Shown: positions 37,113 through 47,600 of the stretch, piece after piece | Layout of the letters: every line of letters begins with the position of its first letter | Numbering within the stretch: position 1 is the stretch's first letter | Origin: Serilophus lunatus | Lineage: Eukaryota; Chordata; Aves; Passeriformes; Eurylaimidae | NCBI GenBank assembly: GCA_013399895.1 | Contig: VXBA01001006.1 | Coordinates: forward strand, 1-64,000 | Reading direction: 5' to 3' | Length of the DNA: 64,000 bases | The notes under the pieces: generated by a model | What the model was told of the DNA's origin: nothing | The model's input: the letters and a program-made list of their open reading frames with translations, nothing else | The model's database searches: none | Translations under genes and position numbers: made by a program

Positions 37113-37800
37113 CACTGAGACCCCTAAAGTGGTTTATTGCAGCCAAACAAGCCAGAGGCAGCAAAGGTTTGGATAGTGCCAGATCTTGCATCTGAATAAA
37201 GATTCTGCAAATTCTGTGCCTAAGAGGAAAGAGAATGGACATGGCTGCCAGTTCAAGTGTCCTGACCTCCACAAATGGCCAAGGTCTAAAAGAAGACACA
37301 TGGTAATGAATTTGAGTACCAAATCACAGGCACTTTTTTTCAAGTAACAATGAGTAGCAATGAATCTACTGTCAACCATAAGGGCAAGCAGACTTGCATG
37401 TCCATTCCACCTGATTTTTCATTATTGTTTTAGTCTTTCAGTGTTTAGAGATATCTTCCAGACGGGTTCCTGATCCTTTAAAAAGAGGCTGTGATGCCAA
37501 AGACTGGCATGAGGATTTTGAGCACCTACTTCAGTAAGATGTCCAAGAGGGAGACAGAGAGAAAAAACAGGTTTTGGAAATCTAAGCACTGTCCTGTCTC
37601 AATTTTGGGTACTGAGCACTGAACCCACTGAGCTGTACACAGAAGATAATCAAATCTTTAATCTTCACCTGTCTCTGAATAATGTATTGCCACTGTGTAC
37701 AGGCAAGGCTCTGTGCTTTACCACTTCATTCATGAGAATAGCAAAGCTGAAGAAGTAGATTTTTCTTCCTGCCTTTTATATACCCACCTTTCAAACGCAG
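37113..37800. other. Non-coding DNA between CR1 and microsatellite
   Basis: No gene or repeat recognised. Confidence 0.5.
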
Positions 37801-37829
37801 ACACACACACACACACACACACACACACA
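37801..37829 (+). repeat. (AC)n dinucleotide microsatellite
   Basis: An uninterrupted AC array of 14.5 units, a likely polymorphic marker. Confidence 0.98.
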
Positions 37830-38079
37830 GCGCACATGTATAAACAAATATGCGCAGGTATACAGCCACATAAAAATTCACAGTAAGGCTCAGAATCAAA
37901 CAGAAAATTTGCAAACGCTCGCAGTGTAACACGCAGGCTAACTAGACACACAACAAAAGACTCCTGAACCTTTATCAAATACAAATTAACAGGAATACAT
38001 TTGAATTGTTAAGCCGAACATTGCCTTTCAAAAGGGCTCAGAGCTAACGCCTCCTTAGCATACGGACGGAAACATATTG

Positions 38080-38235
38080 CTGCAGCTCCACCTAGCGCAC
38101 AGCGGGGGCAGGCACAGCCCCGGGGAGGCAGCGGCACAACGGGGGCGGCCCCGAACCGGCCCCTGCACCGGCAGCACCGACCCCCCACCCGCGAACCCCC
38201 CCTGCTCTCGGCGGGACCTGCGCGTGGAGCGGTTC
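38080..38235. promoter_or_regulatory. Compact CpG-rich block (mini CpG island), candidate promoter
   Basis: About 17 CpG dinucleotides lie between 38093 and 38232, in DNA that is otherwise CpG-poor. G+C is very high, with G5 and C6/C7 runs on both strands and GC-box-like words (GGGGGCGG at 38142-38149). CpG-containing words also trail into both flanks (GCGCACATG near 37831, AAACGCTCGCAG near 37912, TTTCGCATACACTCG near 38421), suggesting protection from methylation over several hundred bases. No TATA box or convincing first exon is seen; a 77-codon Arg/Ala/Gly-rich minus frame spans it but is compositional. It could start a non-coding RNA or be an isolated GC-rich insertion. Confidence 0.4.
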
Positions 38236-38444
38236 CTTTCAACTACACCAAATGCACTGTTCTGGGTATCGAAACTGAGGAGTTGTATGCTTTTCTTTAT
38301 TCCTCAGATGAGGCAGCTCTGTCAAGAGAAAAACACCCTATAATACTGGATGGATCGTCCATCTAAACAAGAGATAAAGCTGCCAAAATTATACATGTTT
38401 GTAATTCAGAGGAGTCTGAGTTTTCGCATACACTCGTAATTTTC

Positions 38445-38812
38445 GCAGAATAGCAGAATCGGAGAGTCGATCAGGTTGGAGGGAACCACACTGGGTCAGT
38501 CGTCTGGTCCAACCTCCCTGCTCAAGCAGGGTCATCCTAGAGCACAGTGCATGAAACTGTCCAGATGGTTACTGATACCTCCAGGGAGGGAGACTCCACA
38601 GCCTCTCTGGGCAATCTGGTCCAGTGACAGGTCACCCACATAGTAAAGAAGTTCTTCCTCATATTCAGATGGAACTTCCTGTACCTCGGTTTCTGCCCAT
38701 TGCCTCTTGTAATTTTTGGCACCACTGAGAAGAGCCAGTGTCCATCCTCTTGGCACCCATCCTTTGGATACTTAGACATATTGTGAGGGGATGAGGTCCT
38801 ATGACCTCTGCC
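38445..38812 (-). mobile_element. CR1 LINE 3' fragment, minus orientation
   Basis: On the plus strand it begins with the decayed reverse-complement octamer tail (CAGAATAGCAGAATCGGAGA), then GGTTGGAGGGAACC, CTGGTCCAACCTCCCTGCTC, AAGCAGGGTCATCCTAGAGC. On the minus strand an open frame ending at about 38537 encodes CR1 ORF2 tail sequence (YPKDGCQEDGHWLFSVVPK, YRKFHLNMRKNFFTMWVT, HWTRLPREAVESPSLEV). This is the same protein region as the copy at 36420-37112, here with the segment missing there. The element is truncated at about 38812; the open frame runs on into unrelated DNA. Confidence 0.94.
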
Positions 38813-40359
38813 AGATAAAGGCCAGATAAGGTAACGGAAGTCACTGTGTTCACACTTTATTGCAGTATTCATTCGTGCTTCTGTAATATATTTAATTGCT
38901 TCAAAGTTCTTTACAAATATTGACTTGTCGGTATTGTACATGCAGCTAGACATGAATTAATCCAGGGGATGGTTACCAAAATCCTTCAGTGCCTCAGTCT
39001 TTACCTTTGCCCAACATTCCCAAGGCGACAAAATACAAGAATCATGATGTCATATGACTGCTTCATCTCCTCCTGGCAGACACAGAAAGTAAGAACTGTA
39101 GAAGAGCTGTAGGCAGGAAAAAAACCAGAACAAAACCAACATGAGCCCTCAAGCCCTTTCAGTGTGCATAGATGTTACACCTTTCTTGAAAGGCAGTGAA
39201 TGCAATTGAAGATTTCCAGCTGAACCCCCTGATTTATTTTATTTTTATTACCCACTTTTTAATCATTTTCTTATGGCTTCTTTCACAAGCAGTCTGTGTT
39301 TCATCTTGACCCATTAAAAGCATAGATCTTTTTCAAAAGACAGCACACTCTGTTGAGGCCAACTGTGCAAGCAGCCTTATTTGCTTCTGTGTCTTTACCG
39401 AGTTCCTCTACTCCTCATTTTCGCTGCTCTGCATGAGACAGCGAGAACTGACCTTGCATTTGTGGTGTTTCTAAACCACTAGCACTAAAGTCCAGGGCTT
39501 GACTAGTCAACACTTCAGTCCTGATGGCAGAGGAGCAACACGACAATGAGCTGTTTCCCCCTGCTAGCGGAGGCGACATAAAAGCGGGATCTGCAAAAAC
39601 AAGATGTATTAATGGACAACAAGACTGCAGATGAGTAGGGCTATACTGCTTATGCTTAAGTATAGCATATCCAGAGATGAACTTTAAAGCATAAATAATT
39701 TCATCATGCAAACAATTTTGTTCCATCCAGAAACTGTATTCAACATATCAGTATTTTTTTGCAGAACTATATAAGCATATGAGCAAAAAAGAGAAGAAAT
39801 CCATCCACCAGAATGATTTACTCCAATATTTGCATCTATTCTAGTTTGTTTCCCCTGAGAATATAAATATTTTTTTTTCCCAAAGAAGAAACCTGAAAGG
39901 TGCATGATGATTTCACTAAATTCACGTTAACTATACAGGGTAAATTAAGCAGAAAACATAAAGGCCAAACACTGTACACAGTAATTAAGCTCAATATTAC
40001 GGGGCTGTACTGTAATAATTACAGCCAGCATTGCATGCACACTCTGATAATTCACTTAAATTGCCTTCTGAACATGCCAAGAAAACCTGCTTTACCCAGA
40101 CAGCACAAAAAAGATTTTTAAAAAAAGTCAGAGAGAAAGAAAAGCAAATTTGTACTTTTCATTTTGAAAACTATAATTTTTCCTTTCCCTATTTTATCTT
40201 GTCTAGGAAAAAAAAAAATAAAAAAAAAAAAAGAGCCCTAAATATAAATAGAGCATTTGCTGTTGTCTTTGTACTAAAGCTTTTAAATTTAGGGAATAAT
40301 AGATGCCTGTCTAGACAACCCTAAAATTGTTTTAGTTACTGATGTATGGATGACTGATA
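38813..40359. other. AT-rich non-coding DNA
   Basis: No gene recognised. An interrupted A-run lies at 40208-40232. Confidence 0.55.
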
Positions 40360-40740
40360 AATGTCATCTTTTCTGCCGGCAGTGCATTTTCCATCCAGTC
40401 TAGTGACATTTGTCTATAGCTGACCTGAGTCTGCATTTTTCATTTGCATTAAGCATTTAAATGTTACAACTCTGGAGCTTCAGAATTCACTGTTTACCAG
40501 AAAATACAATACTGTTCCCTCCTCCCCCCTCCACCCCAAAGGAGAGATGCTTTCTTTGCTTGTCACATGGCCATTTTTAATTAAACCAGCAGGGAAGATT
40601 CTAATCAGAAAAAGGCAATGGAATTTGCTTCATACCTTTCCAAGTGAAATAATTATTAATTCCCTAGTTTCACATTTCTCATACAGATAAAATGAAACAT
40701 GCAACATGGGCAGTGAAAGGAGGCTTTTATTTAAATATGG
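40360..40740. promoter_or_regulatory. Candidate conserved non-coding element
   Basis: A block of mixed composition containing ATTTGCAT (40442-40449, POU/octamer-type), TTTTTAATTAAACC (about 40573-40586) and AATTATTAATTCCC (about 40651-40664, homeodomain-type). It is free of repeats apart from a C-rich patch at 40520-40540. Texture suggests an enhancer, but conservation was not tested. Confidence 0.2.
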
Positions 40741-41389
40741 ACACGTTTTTTGAAACAATGCAAAAGACATTTAAGTATTTCATGGTAAATGCAAATACTT
40801 GGAGATGTAGGAATTAATAGGTTTACCAATTACTTTTAAAATATGCTTTATGCTATTAACATCTTTAGGCATGTAATTGCAAGATGGTAAAATTATCTCA
40901 TACACAGATATCCATTACAAAAGACATCACTGCAATTTTACACACTTCTACTGAGAAATGTTTGTTACTGCCTACTTCATAATATGGATGATTCCAATAT
41001 TTTACTGGGTATGAACTGTATTCTCCAAGCCACCATTGCTCAAACAAAGCATGATTTTTGCAATACATTACCTCAAAGGACTGAACTCAATCAAAATTCT
41101 TTGCAAGCTATAAGTGGTTCCCTGATTTTGAGCACGGTTTGTTTTTCAAAGGCCATGCAAATCTGGAATCGTAGCAAGTTTTTGCTGTTCACAGTTACTG
41201 CAGGCTTTTTTAAGGTTTGGACATATTAAAAAATTATCAAAAACTAATTCCATGGAAGTTATTGTTTTCTATGAACACTTGTGGCGGCAAAGTCTGAATC
41301 TTTTTCATTATAAATTTTCAATTTAATTTCTTCATTGCACATTATTCCTACCTCTACTTTCACAACTTTAACCAAGATAAAAACTGGGT

Positions 41390-41560
41390 TGAATGCATTG
41401 CATTTTCGAACTGACAACAAAATGGCTTGGCTGAGAGGCCTAAAGCATGTGAAGAGTTTGCATATGTGCCATTAATAGTGCCAATGGATTTGCATACATT
41501 CGATTAAGGGTGGACATAAGTTGTCCACAATAGACTTTTTGTTCTACTAATAAAGCTATA
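41390..41560. promoter_or_regulatory. Candidate regulatory block with octamer-like sites
   Basis: TTTGCATA at 41457-41464 and ATTTGCAT at 41488-41495 lie 31 bases apart, with CCATTAATAG between them. Paired octamer-type words next to a TAAT core fit POU/homeodomain binding, but both are short motifs that occur by chance in AT-rich DNA. Confidence 0.2.
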
Positions 41561-43238
41561 TCAGAGTATCTCCCCTACTACAAAACCCTTGGGCAAAGAT
41601 TTTGCCCTGCTGACTGGTACCAGCAAATTTCCCTGCACCTTTGAGAAAGTCTCACTCCTCTATACCATTTTCTTCAACAGAATTATGAAAAGGTTTCTCT
41701 TTGATGTAAGCTTACAAGGGCTGATATAAAGATGATGGTATAAAGAAAGGCAACTATTTTTCCCATGCCTTCCTTACCCATAGCAAAAGTGCATCAATGT
41801 AAGGCAGGAGCAGGGACTTGTACATGCACTTTTGTTGGCTAAATCTCACCCTACCTGGTACAAGACTCCCTGTAGTTCCCTTGGTCTAGGCAAATATTCT
41901 CTTGGAAATTTTCTGTAAAGCTATACCGCATTTTCTCTCATTCTACAGATCCAGATTTAATATTTTCACCACTCTATCCCAAACCACCACAGAAAAGCAC
42001 TATCCAGCACCCTCAGCAGTCACAGCTCCAGTAGGAACAACGGTTTGGGACATGTATTTTTCTATTAACTACTGCTGCTAAAAATACAGCTATATCCTAG
42101 AAAACAGACCAAATTGAAAGCTTTTTCTGTGCATTCTTAATAAGCACAGAAGGTACAATTTTAAAATGGGGCTTTTCACTAGGTCTACTCAAATTTCCCC
42201 TGCCTAAAAAAAAACCTAACCCAAGGGTTCTTTTTAAATACTATCCATAAAGCATATGTTCTGAGCCCAGAAAAAGTGGTAGCAAAAGGAAAACAGAAAA
42301 ACAGTTAACCTCCACCTTGTCTATAAATCAGTGCAACAGATGTAAAAGTAAGTGTACATTTGGAACCCTCTGACCCAGAACACTAGCGCTGAACTTCTGT
42401 TTTCTCTCCTCTTCAGTAAGACCCTATCCTGTGATTTTCGCTCACAAGGCAGAGAAGACAGAGTAGTTTTTGTTCTTCTGCAAGATTCACTGAGAGAAAC
42501 ATTTCTGCCTTGTCTTCTAAAGCACCTTCTTTCCTCAGGAGAGTTAAGGGAAGGTGTCATCATAAAGGCAATTTCCAGAATTCAGACAATCTAAGCCAAA
42601 CGATATTCTTAAATGCAGCGGTCAGGTATTGCCAGATCTGAAGTTAAAAAAAAAACTCACAATAACACAAAATCACTGTAGTATTGGCCTAAGTGCTCTC
42701 TCATCAACATTCTGCAACTGTGCAATAGCAAAGAGGAGAAAAAGAACCAACACCCCACAGACACATGAGGAAAGATAAAAGGTGGCCTGAATGAAGAAAA
42801 ATGTGTTATTTCTTAGCTGAGATGTGGACTAGGCAGAGGAAAGGGGCTCTAACCTGGCCTGCAGCTCTTTGTTTGTAAGAACATCCTTCCAGTGATCCGA
42901 ATCAGCATCAGGTGGGTGCACATAACTACTTATCTATTCTCATCACTCTGGCTCCTGCGCAAACTTAGAGAGATATCAAATGCAAATTTCTGTGAAAAGG
43001 CTTTATATCAAAGGCTAGGAATAAATTTTATTTCCATGCTTCATGAAGAATCTTTAAATTTAACTCTAGGAAACGCGCTAGAGTTTTACAACAAGGTCCC
43101 AATCCTGCAGTTAAGCCTCTGTGAGCAGCCCTTTGTGGTCCATCCCAAAATGAGGAATGCAGAGACCTATAAAAAGTTGAACAGAATAGCAAAACCAGTT
43201 CAAATGATGATTTGATAGCTAAAGCAGGAGGTCTACAT
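41561..43238. other. Non-coding DNA
   Basis: No supported gene. Frames of 80 codons on both strands at 42321-42594 and 107 codons at 42892-43215 show no recognisable domain. The part around 43095-43130 (CCAATCCTGCAGTTAAGCCT) resembles words from ancient amniote repeats. Confidence 0.45.
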
Positions 43239-43313
43239 AACATAATAATAACAAAATATTAAATATTTATAAATATATATGTAATCATATATATCATATA
43301 TATAAATACATAC
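43239..43313. repeat. AT-rich simple repeat
   Basis: ATAATAATAA followed by overlapping ATATAT/CATATATAT words; self-complementary over short distances. Confidence 0.9.
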
Positions 43314-44298
43314 CTATTTTAGCAGATTGAAAATTAGAGAAGCTCTTGCAAGGCTTCATATATTTATTTTTTTCTTTATGAAGGTCTTCTCAAAATTCTA
43401 CATCCTTTTAAAAGGACTAAGGAGTTATTTTTCTTTGAGAGTGTGATACACTCTAAATTGAAAAATTAACTCTTTACTTGGCAAAAATTTTAAAATTGTC
43501 CTCCTGTGGCATAAAAATCCATTCTTCATAACAGCAGACCCTTATCAGAAGACTTTGGTCTTACATATGATCCAACTTCCATACGCTGGAGAAAATTTTT
43601 TAAGAGAACAGTTGTCTTAATTAAAGTGAAAGCAACTGCTTTGCTTTACAGATCTGGTTTTGTATCACTTCCATAGGCTGAAAATCATTTTTCTGAAACT
43701 GCTTTTGTTTCATCAATACAAAGGTGATCCAAATTTGACCATTCAAGCTTTTTCAGGAGAAATTAAATCAATGTGTCTTCTCCTACAGAGGTGCAGATTA
43801 TTCTCTTTCCTTGGGCTTTCTTGTTCTGACTGCTGAAGGAGGCAATTATTAGAACAGTCCTCTATAAGTTTCTAATTTTTATTTGTTTGATTTTAAGCCA
43901 TCCTTCTATCTCACCTTTATAATAATAAAGAAAAACTTTTCATGAATTTCTCCATACTGTGCAACCATTTATGTATACAATGTGGCATTTAAATAAAAAA
44001 GTAATGCCATGCTGTATAGGAGAAGATTGCATCCACCAAATATTTGCCTTGGAGGGATAGCAGGCTACACAGATGGAAGTTTGGAAATGACATTAAAGGA
44101 AGGACAGGTTGCAAATTGTTAGATCAATACAGTACAGCAATAAAGAGAAGAATTGAAAAAGTCTATATCTTATGGGATAAGGATGAATATGAGTCAGTGA
44201 TGAGAATTCAATTGGCATAATAAATGTAAATGAAAAAAGCATAACTTTCATGCAGGGACAATCACTGCTTTTACATTTAATGGCTAGTGCTTAAAATT
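43314..44298. other. AT-rich non-coding DNA
   Basis: Nothing recognised. Confidence 0.55.
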
Positions 44299-44357
44299 AA
44301 AAAAAAAAAAAAAAAAAAAAACCAAAAAAACCACAAAACAAAACCAAAAAACACAAA
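44299..44357 (+). repeat. A-rich tract with 23-base A-run
   Basis: An unbroken A-run at 44299-44321 is followed by ACC/ACA-interrupted A-rich sequence. No retroposed body precedes it that I can recognise, so it is recorded as a simple repeat. Confidence 0.9.
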
Positions 44358-44604
44358 GATGTAAAACCAGAAGAATAACATTAAAAATATTCATGAACAG
44401 TAGGGTCCCAATGTGTGTGACTGCTCTCTGTGTGCCCATTCTGCACCTGCAAATCCCTGCCCCTGCCCAAACACATTTCTGCAGCTAGTCCATGCAGTTT
44501 TTATAACCTGCTTCTAACAGCACTAATATTTAGTAGGCACCTGCACTCAACTATTGCTTATTTTCGGATGCCTTCAAGGGCTGTGGAAATGGCATGGACT
44601 AAAG

Positions 44605-44690
44605 GTCCTGCATTTGCAAATGGAGAAACTGAGGCATACAGAAAACAGAATTTCCATATGGCTACATGGGGACTTGGAAGCAGGAAGGAA
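44605..44690 (+). repeat. Possible MIR-like SINE core remnant
   Basis: CATTTGCAAATGGAGAAACT followed by GAGGCATACAGAAAAC matches the conserved core phrase of MIR/CORE-SINEs (ATTTTACAGATGAGGAAACTGAGGC...). Downstream similarity is faint. If correct this is a very old amniote insertion. Confidence 0.4.
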
Positions 44691-47600
44691 TGGCTGTTGT
44701 GTGAGGCTTCTTAACAGTGGGCTATCTTCAAGTCTTCTCTCTCTCAAAAAGCCACATCCCTATCCCCAGATGTGAAGATTGTAGAAGGGCTTTTCTGCCA
44801 CAAGATAGAAAACAGGTGGCAAGAATGCGAGAGAGCAAGGAGGCACAGGGCCCTCTGGTTCTGGTGGGTGAAGGGCTGCCCCTGAATGCTGTGAGGTTTC
44901 TCATAATATTTGTCTACAGCTTAATGTCCTCACCCTTCCCTGGGTCACCCCACCGTTTGACTTCCCCATTGAACCCTACTGTTAGCTGTGACCTTTAACA
45001 AAGTACCCCACATAGCATGGTCTCTACCTGAGAGTTCTATCTAGAAACATGACTTAGCTCTACATCTTTTAACTCCTAACTCCAGACACTGTTCTTTTCA
45101 CTCAGAGAAATTTCTATGCATCCCCCACGCTCAACTGAATGACTGTAAAACATCTCTGTCTTCAACAGTGTCTTTCTTGCCATCATATGAATCAGATGTA
45201 TAAAACATGAGTCTTCCTTCTCAGCATGGGAGGCTGTTGGTACAGACTCCATTACAATATAGCATCAATAGCAACCCTTTTCATGTTCATCATATCAAAT
45301 TCAGATCTTGATAACTTAGTGACATACCTATTTTGCAGTCTGAATTTACCTGAGCATTGGTTCTTCCTAAAATGAAATTATTTAGGCTGTAAAAGTTTTC
45401 CAGCTATTTCCAAGGGTGAGCAGAAAGACACATAAACAGGAATAAAAGTCTTGTCAATTTAAATGTGGAAGAGATTGCAAAACAAATAGTTCTTGATAAT
45501 AGCTGAATTTTGGCCTAAGTGAGGAACAGTGCATAAATTAGTCCCCAAACTGCACATTAAAGGAATAATTTTTTTTTTTAAATTAAAACAATAAAAATTA
45601 AAATATTTGCTAGCTTTTTTAACTTTTAAATTGGTTATATCTGTGGGGGAAAGGAGTGCATGCATTTAAAAAAACCCTATAATGCATAAAATATTCACAC
45701 TAATGAATCTTCCATATTATTTATAAAAGATGATACAGAATTCTGTACTGAATAAGATTCACCAGTCTCATGTGAGGTTACAATAGTAATTTTTTCTTTA
45801 CTATAAATCTCCTCTTTTCCAAAGGATGTAGTTAAAGACTTCTACAGAGTTTTAAGATGCAATTTTTATGTGAAAATATTTGAAGTTTATAATTTCAAAA
45901 ATATTGAAGTGATGAAAGAGGTTAAAGAGATTAAAGGTTTTAAAGGTTGGAGGTTTTGTGTAGGTCAGTTGAGGAAGTTAATAAACTGCTATTTTTGGCA
46001 AATTCTCAGTTGTCTTTTACATCTTATTGTCTGATGTTCTTCATCATAAAAAGCATGAGTCATATAAAGTGCCATCAATTTGAGTTGGAAAATATTTACA
46101 ATTATTTTGTACTCATGTATAGAGCTAAATGAAGTTCAGTACAACTTGGAACCCTATATCTATGGGCAGAAGTCCTTAGTAAGGGGTGTGTTGCATGAAA
46201 ACTTTGTTTGCTTGTGACACAGCATAAAAAGCAAAGACAAAAGTCAAATGATTCTAGTCAGCTGGAAAATGGGACTGTCTGTTAAAACTATACTTTTTTT
46301 CTATTATTGCTTTCTTTGTTTCCTATTCGAAGTAAGTCAGTAGCATTTGCCTGTGGCTTTAGTTTTCACTTGCACTGTTTCTACCTGCTAGTAGCATATT
46401 ACAGTTTAGCAGTCCAGAAAGCCAAAAATCTTAAATACAGGCAGAAGGGGGTGTTATGGGATAATACTAATCTTATTTCCCCCTGGTCAGTTTAACACGA
46501 GTTTAACAGGAGCTCTACTTTTACCTTGCCAGAACACTGGTGAGTGAAGTTTCTTGCACCCAGCAAAGGAGGATGTGCCAGTGCCATGGCAGCAAAGTCA
46601 ATGAAAAACATTACAATGGCTCCATGAAGGTCTGGATCTCACATCTTAACTAATCTGCATTTTACCTCTGCCTAGGTTTTTAAATATCCTTGACAGCATT
46701 GCATAGTAGCTAGCAAAGCCCTCAAGTAGCATTTAAACATACTAAGATTTGATTGTATTCTGTTCAGTGAAAACTATGCATCCTTCTTACAACTCAAATA
46801 TGAGTTAATATTACTTCACGGAAAAAGAAGGAAACCAGATCATTCGAATTACATGATTGTTGACAGATTAATTTGTGACAGAAGTGAAAGTAAGGTGGTG
46901 ACAAGGGGATTAGTTAACAAGATGCAGTAAGAATGCTAGGAGAGCTCTGCTTGCTTTACAAATACACTAGACTTTTTGAAGATATTGCTAGCATGACAGA
47001 TAAAAGGAATGTAGCTGCATTATATATTTAAATTTTCCAAAGGCATTTGAAAAGATACTGCACAAATGGCTTATTTTGAAAATAAAAGCCCATGTGATGA
47101 AGAGAAAGCCAGAAAATGAATTAAAATGTAAGAATAATGGAGGGGAAGGAAAGCAATAATGAATATAATACACTTAAAATGGAAGATATTCTCCTGAGAC
47201 GTATCACAGAGCTCTGCAGGCTTAAACCAGGGCATCTGAACCATGTTGTTTAATCTATATAATGGTTTGCTTGTAGACTCTTGTTTGACTGAATTGATGA
47301 AAATACTTTATGGGATGCAAATATAATTTTTTTTTTACCTTTGTATAGTATTTATACTTTATTCAAAGTATGAAGCTCCTTCCTTGATACCACAGAGATG
47401 GAAGAAGAGATTAACAATAGCCTTATCAATGCAAAGCTCAATGCTGTGGGCTTAACTGTTACAGAAATCCTTTACCACTCCTGATACAGAAATTACTTTT
47501 CCATAGTACCTCTGTTATGGTTCATCTTACACTGAATACCTAAAACCTCTTGAAAAGAAATGCCTTCTGGAGTCTGTAACCTGAGGTGTTTCTTCTTGAT

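Noticed and set aside
37801..37829. (AC)n array as a CRISPR-like or regulatory array
   Set aside because: It is an ordinary dinucleotide microsatellite without spacers.
38009..38242. 77-codon minus-strand frame over the CpG-rich block
   Set aside because: Its Arg/Gly/Ala/Pro content simply reflects the high G+C; CpG islands commonly give stop-poor frames.
38537..38953. 138-codon minus-strand frame read as a gene
   Set aside because: Its C-terminal half is CR1 ORF2 tail; the N-terminal part is chance read-through into flanking DNA.
42892..43215. 107-codon plus-strand frame
   Set aside because: No recognised domain; part of the sequence resembles ancient repeat words.
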